Assembly (NCBI RefSeq): GCF_052114085.1
Contig: NZ_JBFREB010000001.1
Coordinates: 3,580,245 to 3,644,244, forward strand
Direction: 5' to 3'
DNA from: Leifsonia sp052114085
Lineage (GTDB): Bacteria > Actinomycetota > Actinomycetes > Actinomycetales > Microbacteriaceae
DNA: 64,000 nt
Shown here: in pieces, positions 33,994 to 42,881 of the stretch
Position numbering within the stretch: the stretch's first letter is position 1
Layout: the number at the start of each line of letters is the position of its first letter
Program-made: the position numbers and the translations under genes
Notes under the pieces: generated by a model
The model's database searches: none
What the model was told of the DNA's origin: nothing
What the model saw: only the letters and a program-made list of their open reading frames with translations

Positions 33994-34398
33994 TCAGAGG
34001 TTCTCGGCGACCACGAACAGGACGAGTCCCGCCAGCGGCAGGACGCCCTGCAGTGCCGCGGCGCCGAGGAAGCGCCGGCCCGTCGTCACCAGCACCAGTG
34101 ACGCCAGCACCATGCAGACGCCGCAGAAGAAGACGAGGCCGAATCCCACCTGCCGCAGCGTCGTCCAATAGAGCACCAGACCGACTACCGCGCCACCGGC
34201 GAGGAACAGGTTGTAGAACCCCTGGTTGTACGCCATCGGACCCACCGTGTCCGCGTCGCGCTGCGATGACAGTCCGAACCGCCGCCACACGCCGGGCGAC
34301 GACCAGAGCATGCTCTCCATCGCGAAGAACACCAGGTGAACCACCGCCGCCGCAGCGATCAGAATGCTCGCTATGACGGCGATGCCCGTATTGGCCAT
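33994..34398 (-). CDS. DUF1304 family membrane protein (first of a tandem pair)
   Basis: 134 residues with four membrane segments. It shows the DUF1304 hallmarks: an early HLVFFAMESMLW, VWRRFGL and the conserved MAYNQGFYNLFLAGGAVVGL. The gene at 34417-34815, 18 bases upstream on the same strand, is a close paralogue with the same motifs, so this is a tandem duplication. DUF1304 proteins have no known activity. ATG 34398 is a clear start. Confidence 0.9.
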   Translation of the reverse strand: MANTGIAVIASILIAAAAVVHLVFFAMESMLWSSPGVWRRFGLSSQRDADTVGPMAYNQGFYNLFLAGGAVVGLVLYWTTLRQVGFGLVFFCGVCMVLASLVLVTTGRRFLGAAALQGVLPLAGLVLFVVAENL

Positions 34399-34416
34399 GC
34401 CCGGAGGATACGCCGG

Positions 34417-34815
34417 TCAGCGCTCGCCGTTGGCCAGCCCGATCAGCAGGAGCACCAGGCCGATCAGCGGGAGGATGCCCTGGATGAGGGCCGGGCGCAC
34501 GTAACCGCGGCCGGTGGTGACGAGCACGACCGCGGCCGCGAGCATGCTGGCGGACGTGAAGATGATGAGAGCCAGGCCGGCTGCGTGCTGGCCGACGGCG
34601 TAGAGGATGAGCCCGACGATCGCCCCGACGGCTAAGAACAGGTTGTAGAACCCCTGGTTGTATGCCATCGGCCGAACCGTGTCGGCCGCCTGCTGGCTCG
34701 CGACACCGAACCGCCGCCACACCGCCGGCCGCGTCCAGGCCACGCTCTCCATGAAGAAGATCGCCACGTGGAGCGCGGCCGCGAGCGTGACCACGATGGT
34801 GGCGAGGAGGATCAT
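34417..34815 (-). CDS. DUF1304 family membrane protein (second of a tandem pair)
   Basis: 132 residues from ATG 34815; an in-frame TTG at 34839 would add eight residues but has no better ribosome site. Four membrane segments with HVAIFFMESVAW, VWRRFGVASQQAADTV and MAYNQGFYNLFLAVGAIVGL. It is highly similar to the next gene downstream (33994-34398), including the loop before the third helix, which indicates recent or selected duplication. The pair may form a hetero-oligomer. Function unknown. Confidence 0.88.
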   Translation of the reverse strand: MILLATIVVTLAAALHVAIFFMESVAWTRPAVWRRFGVASQQAADTVRPMAYNQGFYNLFLAVGAIVGLILYAVGQHAAGLALIIFTSASMLAAAVVLVTTGRGYVRPALIQGILPLIGLVLLLIGLANGER

Positions 34816-34870
34816 GGCGTCAGCATACCGGCGGGTCAACCCGGCGCCGACGATTCAGGCGCGGATGCCC

Positions 34871-35893
34871 TCAGGCGCGCACGTCGACGACGGTGCGCCC
34901 GCGCAGCCGGCCGGCGAGGATGTCGTCGGCCGCGGGGATCGCGTCGGCGAGGGAGACGAAGCGCGTCATCGCCGCGAGGGACTCCTCGTCGAGGTCGGTC
35001 GCCAGTCGCCTCCAGGCCGTCTCGCGGAGGGCCGAAGGAGCCTCCACCGAGTTGATGCCGACCAGGGTGACCGCACGGAGGATGAACGGCAGGACGGTCG
35101 CCGGCAGGTCCGGTCCCTGGGCCAGGCCGCAGGCGGCGACGGTCCCGCCGTAGCGGGTCTGCGCCAGGACGGTGGCGAGCGTCTGGCTTCCGACCGAGTC
35201 CACGGCCCCGGCCCAGCGCTGCGACTGGAGCGGCTTTCCCGGTGCGTCGAGCTCCGAGCGGTCGATGATCGTCGTGGCGCCGAGATCCGTGAGGTAGTCG
35301 CCCACCTCATCCGCACGGCCGGTGGATGCGGTGACCGGGTAACCCAGTTTCGCCAGCAATGCCACGGCGACGGATCCAACACCGCCCGCTGCGCCGGTGA
35401 CGAGGATGCTGCTGCCGCTCTCGTCGACCTCGTGCGGGTCGACGCCGTTGCGCTCGAGCGCGAGCACGGCGAGCATCGCGGTGAAGCCGGCGGTGCCGAT
35501 CGCGGCCGCCTGCTCAGACGTGATCGAATCGGGGATGCGGACGAGTGCGTCGCCGCCGACCCTGGCCCTCTCGGCGAGGCCGCCGTGGTGGGACTCGCCG
35601 AGCCCGGCACCGTTGAGGACGACGCGGTCGCCCGGGCGCCAGCGCGGGTGGTCGGACTGCTCCACGGTGCCGACGATGTCGATCCCGGGGATCAGCGGCG
35701 AGGTGCGGGCCACTCCTGGGCGACCCGCGATCGCGAGGCCGTCCTTGAAGTTGAGGTCGGAGAACTCGACATCGATGGTGACATCGCCGGGCATGAGGAT
35801 GTCATCGGTCACGGTGCGGACCTCAGCGCTGTGCGCGGTGATCCGGCCCCCGTCCACCTGCTGCTCGATCACGATGGCCCGGAAGTCGCTCAT
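34871..35893 (-). CDS. MDR-family oxidoreductase, AcuI/YhdH type (acryloyl-CoA reductase-like)
   Basis: 340 residues. It matches the YhdH/AcuI branch of medium-chain dehydrogenases: VEFSDLNFKDGLAIAGRPGV, PLIPGIDIVGTVEQSDHPRWRPGD, the NADPH loop VTGAAGGVGSVAVALLAKLGY and the C-terminal DDILAGRLRGRTVVDV. No zinc-ligand cysteines are seen. In E. coli and Rhodobacter these enzymes reduce acryloyl-CoA to propionyl-CoA. A propionyl-CoA route (prpD, prpB, prpC) is encoded 7 kb away, so a detoxification link is possible but not shown. Confidence 0.9.
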   Translation of the reverse strand: MSDFRAIVIEQQVDGGRITAHSAEVRTVTDDILMPGDVTIDVEFSDLNFKDGLAIAGRPGVARTSPLIPGIDIVGTVEQSDHPRWRPGDRVVLNGAGLGESHHGGLAERARVGGDALVRIPDSITSEQAAAIGTAGFTAMLAVLALERNGVDPHEVDESGSSILVTGAAGGVGSVAVALLAKLGYPVTASTGRADEVGDYLTDLGATTIIDRSELDAPGKPLQSQRWAGAVDSVGSQTLATVLAQTRYGGTVAACGLAQGPDLPATVLPFILRAVTLVGINSVEAPSALRETAWRRLATDLDEESLAAMTRFVSLADAIPAADDILAGRLRGRTVVDVRA

Positions 35894-35942
35894 GGCCTCA
35901 CCCTACGCCGGGCCGCTCGTCGCCCGAGCGGGCGGTCGCGCG

Positions 35943-36719
35943 TCAGTTGAGCGTTTGGGTGCCCTCCGGGAGCGCGCCGCCGGCGTAGAGCGTCCGCGCG
36001 GCGTCCCGCAGTGCGGTCAGGGCGACCCGCTGCGTCCACGGGCCGTAGGAGACACGCGCCACGCCCAACTCCTGCAGGCGCGACGGCGAGACTGATCCGG
36101 GCACGGCGATGACGCTGAGCTTGCGCTGGCCGAGGCCGCCCACGAGTCGCTCGACGGTCCGCTCGTCGAGGCGGCCGGGGACGAAGACGCAGGTGGCGCC
36201 CTCGTCGAGGAATGCGCGCCCGCGGCGGATCGCCTCCTCGATCTTCTCCTCGTCGGTCGGGATGGTGTCCCGCAGGAAGACGTCGGTGCGCGCGTTCAGC
36301 GCGAAGGGGACGCCCTCGGCCGCCGCCGCGGCCACGGCGGACTGCACGGATGCGACGGCGTCGTCGAGCGGCCGCAGTTGGTCTTCGAGGTTGGCGCCGA
36401 CGACCCCGACTCCGATCGCGCGGCGGATCGTCTCGCCGGCGTTGCCGTACCCGGCCTCCAGGTCTGCGCTGACGGGCAGGTCGGTCGTCCGGACGATCCG
36501 GCCCACCATGTCGAGCATGAGGTCGAGGGGGATCTTCTCGCCGTCTTCGTAGCCGAGGGTGGCGGCGATCGAGTGGCTGGCGGTCGCCAGCGCGCGGGTG
36601 TCGGGGAGGTCGCCGATCACGCGAGCGCTGACCGCGTCCCAGACGTTGACGACCTGCAGGAGCTCGGGTGCGTCGTGAAGGCGGCGCAGTTCGGCACCCC
36701 GTGCGTCGATGCTGTTCAT
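35943..36719 (-). CDS. Isocitrate lyase / PEP mutase family protein
   Basis: 258 residues in a TIM-barrel family that includes PEP mutase, oxaloacetate decarboxylases and methylisocitrate lyase. Motifs are LLQVVNVWDAVSARVIGD, LATASHSIAATLGYEDGE, the metal-binding VSADLEAGYGNAGETIRR, GANLEDQ and FALNARTDVFL. The catalytic KKCGH loop of isocitrate and methylisocitrate lyases is absent, so it is neither. Members of this subgroup are mostly uncharacterised. It lies 49 bases upstream of the AcuI-like gene on the same strand. Confidence 0.88.
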   Translation of the reverse strand: MNSIDARGAELRRLHDAPELLQVVNVWDAVSARVIGDLPDTRALATASHSIAATLGYEDGEKIPLDLMLDMVGRIVRTTDLPVSADLEAGYGNAGETIRRAIGVGVVGANLEDQLRPLDDAVASVQSAVAAAAAEGVPFALNARTDVFLRDTIPTDEEKIEEAIRRGRAFLDEGATCVFVPGRLDERTVERLVGGLGQRKLSVIAVPGSVSPSRLQELGVARVSYGPWTQRVALTALRDAARTLYAGGALPEGTQTLN

Positions 36720-36764
36720 GCGCCCACCCTACGGCGGGTGGCCCACGCACCCTAGGATGGCGCC

Positions 36765-38144
36765 ATGGCCCGCACGGGGGAGCCGCAGGAGGTGCCGAAG
36801 AGCCGCTCGGCACCGCGCCGCCGCGCGTCCGTCAGCACGGTGGTGGACTACGTCTTCTTCGTCTTCGGAGGGGTCGCCGCCGTGTGGCTGGCCTGGCTCG
36901 TGCTCACCGAGAGCTTCGAGTGGGGCTGGTTCCTCATCCTGTTCTTCGTGCTGTTCTGGGTCGTGCTCGCGTATCTGGTGCTCCCGCGGCTGCATCGCAT
37001 CCTCACCGAGATCTATGTACCGGACTACTTCATCGGGCGTGCGCGCACCAGTGACGGCCTGCTGGGCGACCCGATCAATCTCGCCTTGCTCGGCTCCGAG
37101 GCGCAGCTCGACGACGCCATGCGGCAAGCGGGGTGGACGCGTGCGGATGACGTGACCCTCCGGTCCAGCGGTCGCATCATCGGGTCGACAGTGCTGCGGC
37201 GGAGTTATGACGAAGCGCCGGTCAGTCCCCTGTTCCTGTTCGGGCGGCAGCAGGATGTTGCGTACCAGCAGGAGGTGAAGGGCAACCCCGCGAAGCGGCA
37301 CCATGTGCGGTTCTGGCGGTGCCCGGACGGCTGGCTCCTTCCCGGTGGCCGTCGCGTCGAGTGGCTGGCCGCCGGCACGTTCGACCGTTCGGTCGGGTTC
37401 TCGTTGTTCACCCTGCAGATCACCCACAAGATCGACGCGAACACGGATATCGAACGGGACCACATCGTCTCCACCCTGATGGATGCGGATATCGGCGTCG
37501 ACGTATCGGTAATCCGGGATTTCTCGACCGGCTACCACGCCCGCAACGGCGGCGGCGACACCATCGAGACGGACGGGGACCTGCCGGTCGTGGACCTGAG
37601 CCGGGTGGCGGTGGATGCGCGGGGCCTGTCGGTAGCGACGGATGCGGACACGCGCCGCGCCGCACTGGAGGAGCGGCGGCCGGTGCCGACGGCGCTCGGA
37701 GTGCTGCTGATGGTCCTCCGAGTCATGGCCGGCGTCGGCTACGTCGTCCTCAATCTGCTCGACTGGCAGCGGTTCGTCGGCTCCGAGTTGGGCGCGGCCA
37801 GCGTCACCCCGGACGAGAGGGCGACCACCAGTCTCGTGCTCGGCGTCGCTATGGGTGTCTTCGCGGCCGGGCTGGTGCTCTACTTCCTGCTGGCGTTGCT
37901 GGTGTTCTTCGGCAGCAACCGGGCTCGCATTGCCGCCATGTCGTACAGCGCGCTCATCATCTTCTTCTCGGCGGTCGACTTCTTCAACGGTGGGCCGCAG
38001 GTCTCGCTGAAGAACAACCTGCTCGGCCTGGCGCTGGACATCCTCGTGCTGCTCGCGCTGTCGTCGAAGCGCTCACGCCAGTGGGCGCGGCGGTCGGTCG
38101 GTCATCGTCGTCGCGCCGGTGCGGCGGTCCCGCAGCTCACATGA
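36765..38144 (+). CDS. Membrane protein with LssY C-terminal domain
   Basis: 459 residues. Two N-terminal membrane segments (about 25-48 and 52-75) are followed by a soluble LssY_C-like domain (about 85-255) with DPINLALLGSEAQLDDAMRQAGWTRAD, PVSPLFLFGRQQDVAYQQ and HHVRFWRCP, ending in HIVSTLMDADIGV. Then come a linker and about four more membrane segments (from about 305). The LssY_C domain is of unknown activity and is elsewhere fused to PAP2 phosphatases or secretion proteins. The last eight bases overlap the convergent antiporter gene. Confidence 0.85.
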   Translation: MARTGEPQEVPKSRSAPRRRASVSTVVDYVFFVFGGVAAVWLAWLVLTESFEWGWFLILFFVLFWVVLAYLVLPRLHRILTEIYVPDYFIGRARTSDGLLGDPINLALLGSEAQLDDAMRQAGWTRADDVTLRSSGRIIGSTVLRRSYDEAPVSPLFLFGRQQDVAYQQEVKGNPAKRHHVRFWRCPDGWLLPGGRRVEWLAAGTFDRSVGFSLFTLQITHKIDANTDIERDHIVSTLMDADIGVDVSVIRDFSTGYHARNGGGDTIETDGDLPVVDLSRVAVDARGLSVATDADTRRAALEERRPVPTALGVLLMVLRVMAGVGYVVLNLLDWQRFVGSELGAASVTPDERATTSLVLGVAMGVFAAGLVLYFLLALLVFFGSNRARIAAMSYSALIIFFSAVDFFNGGPQVSLKNNLLGLALDILVLLALSSKRSRQWARRSVGHRRRAGAAVPQLT

Positions 38145-39732
38145 GCGGTTTCTTCCCGCCAGTGCCGCCCGCCTTCAGAGCTGACTCTTCGGCGTCGAGG
38201 AAGGCGAGCACGGACCGTACGGCCGGCTCCTGATAGCGGCCTTCCGACCGCGCCTCGAGAACGGCCTGCCGCTCCGCGACGATCATCGTGCGTCGCAGCC
38301 TCCGGTATTCGAGCGGCAGATCCGCGGCTTCATCGGAGGACGGGTTCTCCAGCGCGTCGGCGAGGAAGAGCGCATTGATCCGCAGTCGTTCGATCACACG
38401 CTCGTCTTCGTCGCCCGTCACCTGGGACTCGAGACGCTCAAGCCCCGCCGATTGCGCTTCGGCGAGCAGCCGTTGCATCTCGCTGGCCTCTTGCGCGAAG
38501 TCGGGTGGTGGCAGCTTGAGCCGGCGGATGACCCAGGGGAGCGCGAGTCCCTCCAGCAGAGTGGCGACCACGACGACGAACGCCAGGAACTGGAGGAACT
38601 CGCGGTGCGGAGTCGACAGCGGCAGCAGAAACACCGCCGCGAGGGTGACCACACCGCGGATGCCCGCGAAGGAGACGGCGATGCCGGTCGGCCACGACCA
38701 ACCGCGTTCCCGAAGCCGTTGGGGGCCGTACCGATACAGCGTGGTCGTCCCGACCATCCAGGCGAACCGGGCGAGGAAGATCGCGAGCAGGACCACGATG
38801 CTGATGACGATCGTCTGCGGCACGGTGATGCCCGACGTGAAGGCGCCGGTCAGGATGGAACGCAGCTCGAGCCCGATGAACAGGAAGACCGCGTTCTCCA
38901 GCAGGAAGCTGATCGTCCGCCAATTGATCGTCTCGGCGATGCGTGCTTCGGCGGTCTGGATGGTGGGGGAGCGGTAACCGAGGTACAGGCCCGCTACGAC
39001 GACCGCGAGAATCCCCGAGCCGTGGAAGAGCTGCGCTGGGATGAACGCGATGTAAGGCGTGATCAGGGCGAGTGACGTGTCCAGGACGGGCGAGCGCAAC
39101 TGCTTGCGGATGACCGCCAGCAGCAGACCGACGACCAGTCCCACACCGATGCCGACGACGACCGCCAGGACGAAATCACCGCCCACCGCCCACGGATTCA
39201 CGACGCTGACGATGGCGGCGATGCTCGCGTTCAGGGCGACGAGCGCGGTCGCGTCATTGAGCAGGCTCTCGCCCTCGAGCACGGTCAGAAGTCGTCGAGG
39301 CAGGCGTGCGCGTCCGGCGATGGCCTGCACCGCGACGGTGTCGGTGGGTGCGACGACAGCGCCGAATGCGAATGCGGCGGCGAGCGTGATCGCGGGCACG
39401 ACGAGGAAGGTCGCGAAACCCACGACGATGACGGTGAACGCCACCAGGCCGACCGAGAGCAGCAGGATGCCGTCACGTCGGGCTCGTACATCCACGATGG
39501 AGGTCTGGATCGCAGCGGCGAACAGCAGCGGGGGAAGCAGGCCGAACAGCACCACCTCCGGTTCGAGCGCCACCTCCGGCACTCCGGGAACGAAGGACGC
39601 CGCTGCGCCGACGATGACGAGCACGACGGGTGCCGACCAGCCCACCCTGCGGGACAGGCCGGTGACCGTGACCGTGACGAGAACGAACGACACGATCCAG
39701 ACGATGGTGGTGACCGGATCCATGGTGTTCAT
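38137..39732 (-). CDS. CPA1 family Na+/H+ antiporter
   Basis: 531 residues: about twelve membrane segments then a cytoplasmic C-terminal helical region of about 130 residues. Conserved ion-path sequences are GAVVAPTDTVAVQAIAGRARLP and VLEGESLLNDATALVAL with the essential Asn-Asp, plus GLELRSILTGAF and SFAGIRGVVTLAAVFLLP. It exchanges Na+ or K+ for protons to control internal pH. ATG 39732 is used; ATG 39723 is also possible. Family assignment is strong, ion specificity cannot be read. Confidence 0.94.
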   Translation of the reverse strand: MNTMDPVTTIVWIVSFVLVTVTVTGLSRRVGWSAPVVLVIVGAAASFVPGVPEVALEPEVVLFGLLPPLLFAAAIQTSIVDVRARRDGILLLSVGLVAFTVIVVGFATFLVVPAITLAAAFAFGAVVAPTDTVAVQAIAGRARLPRRLLTVLEGESLLNDATALVALNASIAAIVSVVNPWAVGGDFVLAVVVGIGVGLVVGLLLAVIRKQLRSPVLDTSLALITPYIAFIPAQLFHGSGILAVVVAGLYLGYRSPTIQTAEARIAETINWRTISFLLENAVFLFIGLELRSILTGAFTSGITVPQTIVISIVVLLAIFLARFAWMVGTTTLYRYGPQRLRERGWSWPTGIAVSFAGIRGVVTLAAVFLLPLSTPHREFLQFLAFVVVVATLLEGLALPWVIRRLKLPPPDFAQEASEMQRLLAEAQSAGLERLESQVTGDEDERVIERLRINALFLADALENPSSDEAADLPLEYRRLRRTMIVAERQAVLEARSEGRYQEPAVRSVLAFLDAEESALKAGGTGGKKPLM

Positions 39733-39818
39733 GATGGCCGCAACGCAACAAGCCCGCCAAGATTTCCGTCAGACGGGGGAGAACCTGTTCGCCTTCAGCG
39801 ATGTGGACAGCTTCCGCG

Positions 39819-40706
39819 TCAGGCCGCGTGGGCCTCGCAGGCGGCCACGTCGCACTCCTCGCAGACGACGAGCTGCTCGCGACATGCCGGGTCGACGCAG
39901 TTGCGCATCCTGCTCGTCGCCACGCCGCATATCGAGCAGTGGCCCAGCACGGCGGCATGGTCGCTGAAGGTCATCGATCCGCGGTCGTCGAAGACGTAGA
40001 GCGACCCCTCCCACAGCCCGTCGTCTCCGAACGCCTCGCCGTAGCGGACGATTCCGCCGTCGAGTTGGTAGACCTCCTGGAAGCCGCGCGACCGCATCAG
40101 CGACGAGAGCACCTCGCACCGGATGCCGCCGGTGCAGTACGTGACGACCGGCCGGTCCTTGAGGTGGTCGTAGGCGCCGCTGTCGAGCGCTTCCACGAAT
40201 TCGCGGGTGTTCGCGACATCGGGCACCACCGCATCCCGGAACCTGCCGATGCTCGCTTCGAAACGGTTTCGGCCGTCGAAGAACACCAGATCGTCCTTCT
40301 CCGCGGCGAGCGCGTGCAGGCCCTCGGGGTCGAGCCGTGCGCCGCCGCCGACGACGCCGTCAGGGCCGACCTGCAGCTCATCCGGGGCGCCGAACGAGAC
40401 GATCTCGTCGCGCACCTTTACCGAGAGGCGCGGGAAGTCGAGGCTCGCATTGTCCGCATTCAGTCCGGAGCCCTCGCTCCACTTCGCGTCCAGAGCGCGG
40501 AACGCCCCGTACTCCTTGGTGACGCGCAGATAGCGCTTGAGCGCATCGAGTTCGCCGCCGAGCGTTCCGTTGATTCCATGCGGTGAAATCAGGATCCGCC
40601 CGCGCAGATTCAGCCGTTCGCACAGGTCCCGCTGCCACAGCCGGATGGCCTCCGGATCGGGCAGCGGCGCGAAGACGTAGAAGAGGAGCACTTTCGGGAC
40701 GGCCAC
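39819..40706 (-). CDS. trhO: tRNA uridine 5-hydroxylase TrhO-like, rhodanese-domain protein
   Basis: 295 residues from GTG 40706. An N-terminal ferredoxin-like domain (KVLLFYVFAPLPDPEAIRLW, LRGRILISPHGINGTLGGE) is followed by a rhodanese domain with active-site Cys in VTYCTGGIRCEVLSSLM and FQEVYQLDGGIVRYGE, then a cysteine-rich tail (GHCSICGVATSRMRNCVDPACREQLVVCEEC) that probably binds zinc. TrhO makes 5-hydroxyuridine at the wobble base of some tRNAs. Length and domain order match the family. Confidence 0.93.
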   Translation of the reverse strand: MAVPKVLLFYVFAPLPDPEAIRLWQRDLCERLNLRGRILISPHGINGTLGGELDALKRYLRVTKEYGAFRALDAKWSEGSGLNADNASLDFPRLSVKVRDEIVSFGAPDELQVGPDGVVGGGARLDPEGLHALAAEKDDLVFFDGRNRFEASIGRFRDAVVPDVANTREFVEALDSGAYDHLKDRPVVTYCTGGIRCEVLSSLMRSRGFQEVYQLDGGIVRYGEAFGDDGLWEGSLYVFDDRGSMTFSDHAAVLGHCSICGVATSRMRNCVDPACREQLVVCEECDVAACEAHAA

Positions 40707-40854
40707 CGCCTCATCGTAGGCGAGGGTTCCCTGGCCGCACTGATCGTAGGATCGTGGAGCCTGTGAGCCCCCGAAGCCTCGTTCGCCTGCCGTTCAGACT
40801 GGTGCGACAGGGTGAGTGAGGTCCGCAAGGCGGCCCCTGACAGGAAGGCGGGTT

Positions 40855-41643
40855 GTGCGAACCCTCGTCATCATCCCGACCTATAACGAGCGCGAGAACA
40901 TCGGCTCGATCGTCGGGCGCGTTCGTGCGTCGGTGCCCGAGGCGGACGTGCTGGTCGTCGACGACGGTTCGCCCGACGGCACGGGTGAGCTGGCCGACGC
41001 GCTCGCCGCGACCGACGCCAGTGTGCATGTCATGCACCGCGCCGGGAAGGACGGGCTCGGAGCCGCCTACCGGGCCGGGATCGCCTGGGCGCTCGACGCC
41101 GGCTACTCGACGATCGTCGAGATGGATGCGGACGGTTCGCACCAGCCGGAGCAGCTGCCCCGACTTCTCGGCGCCCTTCGCAGTGACGGTGGCCCGGACG
41201 ACGCCCGTGCCGGTGCGGACGTGGTGCTCGGCTCGCGCTGGGTCAGCGGCGGTGGAGTCGAGAACTGGCCGGCCCATCGTCGACTCATCTCGCGCGGCGG
41301 GAGTGCCTACTCCCGCATCGCACTTGGCCTTCCGGTCCGGGATGTGACCGGCGGCTACCGCGCATTCACCGCGGACGCGCTGCGCGCGCTCCACTACGAG
41401 CGCACCGAGAGCCAGGGGTACTGCTTCCAGATCGATATGACCCGCCGTGCGTACGCCGCCGGGCTGGAGCTGGTGGAGGTGCCGATCACTTTCGTGGAGC
41501 GGGAGCGCGGGGCCTCCAAAATGGGTGGCGGGATCGTCGTCGAGGCGATGGTCCGGGTCACCCTGTGGGGTCTGGCCGGACTTCCGCGGCGGTTCCGCAA
41601 GCGACCGGCAGCGCAGACGGTGGAGCCTGCCGCACGGGCGTAG
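40855..41643 (+). CDS. Polyprenol-phosphate mannosyltransferase (GT2)
   Basis: 262 residues from GTG 40855, behind AGGAAGG; the frame is open upstream to 40816 but the first residues there are basic and not family-like. GT2 features are TLVIIPTYNERENIGSIV, VVDDGSPDGTGELAD, the DxD-like EMDADGSHQPEQLP and GSRWVSGGGVENW, then GYCFQIDMTRRAYAAGLELV. It makes polyprenyl-phosphate-mannose, the donor for cell-wall lipoglycans and protein O-mannosylation. It lacks the fused acyltransferase domain of Mycobacterium Ppm1. Confidence 0.93.
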   Translation: MRTLVIIPTYNERENIGSIVGRVRASVPEADVLVVDDGSPDGTGELADALAATDASVHVMHRAGKDGLGAAYRAGIAWALDAGYSTIVEMDADGSHQPEQLPRLLGALRSDGGPDDARAGADVVLGSRWVSGGGVENWPAHRRLISRGGSAYSRIALGLPVRDVTGGYRAFTADALRALHYERTESQGYCFQIDMTRRAYAAGLELVEVPITFVERERGASKMGGGIVVEAMVRVTLWGLAGLPRRFRKRPAAQTVEPAARA

Positions 41644-41652
41644 CCTGACGCC

Positions 41653-42183
41653 ATGGCAGTCGATCCTCTCGAGCGCTTCGGCGCTGTCCCTCTGTTCTCC
41701 CTGTCCAGCAACGACGTCGCCGACGGCCGTCCGCTCGCGCGCGACCACTGGGGCGCCGGCGGCGGCGGCGCCGACATCTCGCCGCACCTGTCCTGGTCGG
41801 GCTTCCCGCCGGAGACGAAGAGTTTCGCCGTGACGATCCACGATCCGGATGCGCCGACGGGGTCGGGCTTCTGGCATTGGGCGGTGTACAACATCCCCGT
41901 ATCCGTCACGGAACTCGCTACGGATGCTGGCGCGGAGGGCGGCGACAACCTTCCGCAGGGCGCGGCGATGCTGTCGAACGAGCTCGGAGCGAAGAGCTTC
42001 ACCGGTGCCGGACCGCCGCACGGGACGGGCACCCACCACTACGACATCGTGGTGCACGCGCTGGACGTCGAGCATCTCGACCTGGACCCGGAGTCGACGC
42101 CGGCTGTCCTCGGCTTCAATGCGCACTTCCACTCGCTTGCGCGTGCGGTCCTCACTCCCGTGGCGACGGCCGGCGACATCTGA
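41653..42183 (+). CDS. YbhB/YbcL family Raf kinase inhibitor-like (PEBP) protein
   Basis: 176 residues, ATG 41653. It contains ISPHLSWSGFPPETKSFAVT, the ligand-site motif DPDAPTGSGFWHWAVYNIP and GPPHGTGTHHYDIVVHAL. The family binds phosphate-like ligands; a biological role is not established in bacteria. It lies nine bases after the mannosyltransferase gene, so they are likely co-transcribed. A strong inverted repeat follows its stop. Confidence 0.93.
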   Translation: MAVDPLERFGAVPLFSLSSNDVADGRPLARDHWGAGGGGADISPHLSWSGFPPETKSFAVTIHDPDAPTGSGFWHWAVYNIPVSVTELATDAGAEGGDNLPQGAAMLSNELGAKSFTGAGPPHGTGTHHYDIVVHALDVEHLDLDPESTPAVLGFNAHFHSLARAVLTPVATAGDI

Positions 42184-42198
42184 GACGGTCGGAATCCC

Positions 42199-42241
42199 CT
42201 CGCCTTCACCGGTGTCAGTGCTTGACGCCGGTGAAGGCGAG
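42199..42241. terminator. Bidirectional terminator overlapping the lysE-like stop
   Basis: A 14-bp perfect inverted repeat has CTCGCCTTCACCGG at 42199-42212 and CCGGTGAAGGCGAG at 42228-42241. It lies between convergent genes and can end both transcripts; the right arm also encodes the last residues (AFTGVKH) of the minus-strand exporter. Confidence 0.75.
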
Positions 42242-42850
42242 CACCCCGCCCAGCCCGATCATCAGCACGCCACCCGTCGCGCCCAGACGCTCCACCCTCT
42301 TGGGCGACCGGCCGAACCACTGTCGCGCCGTTCCGGCGGCGAGCGCCCAGACGCTGTCGAATGTGAGCGCCAGCACGAGGAACACCGCGCCCAGCTCGAA
42401 CAGCTGCAGGGGGATCCCGCCCGCGCGGTAGTCGACGAACTGCGGCAGCACCGCAACGAAGAAGACCAGCGACTTCGGGTTGGTCAGCCCCACCACGAAT
42501 CCCTCGCTGAGGATGCGCCAGCGCGATCGCAGAGGCGTCGCCTCGTGCGTCACGGCGGTGTGTCGGCGGTGCCGGATCGCCTGGATGCCGAGGTACACCA
42601 GGTAGCCCGCCCCGACGAACTTGATCACGGTGAACAGCACGAGCGACTGGGCGACGATGGCGCCGATGCCGAGTGCGACCGCGACGACGAGTGGCAGCAT
42701 GCCGATCGCGTTCCCCAGCACGCTGAGCAGCCCCCCGACCCGGCCCAGCGCCAGGGACCGCCCGATGACGAAGAGCACGCTCGGACCCGGAATGACGATC
42801 AGCGCCAGAGACGCGAGCGCGAACGCCAGGAGGGAGGGGCCCGGAACCAT
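42215..42850 (-). CDS. LysE/RhtB family amino acid exporter
   Basis: 211 residues with six membrane segments, typical for the family. The N-terminus has LIVIPGPSVLFVIGRSLALGR (the conserved GP-rich motif) followed by GAGYLVYLGIQAIRHRR and FVVGLTNPKSLVFFVAVLPQFV. It exports an amino acid or metabolite; the substrate is unknown. ATG 42850 is 31 bases from the divergent prpD start. Confidence 0.93.
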   Translation of the reverse strand: MVPGPSLLAFALASLALIVIPGPSVLFVIGRSLALGRVGGLLSVLGNAIGMLPLVVAVALGIGAIVAQSLVLFTVIKFVGAGYLVYLGIQAIRHRRHTAVTHEATPLRSRWRILSEGFVVGLTNPKSLVFFVAVLPQFVDYRAGGIPLQLFELGAVFLVLALTFDSVWALAAGTARQWFGRSPKRVERLGATGGVLMIGLGGVLAFTGVKH

Positions 42851-42881
42851 GTGCCGAGCGTAGGGGAGGTAGGTTCGTTAC

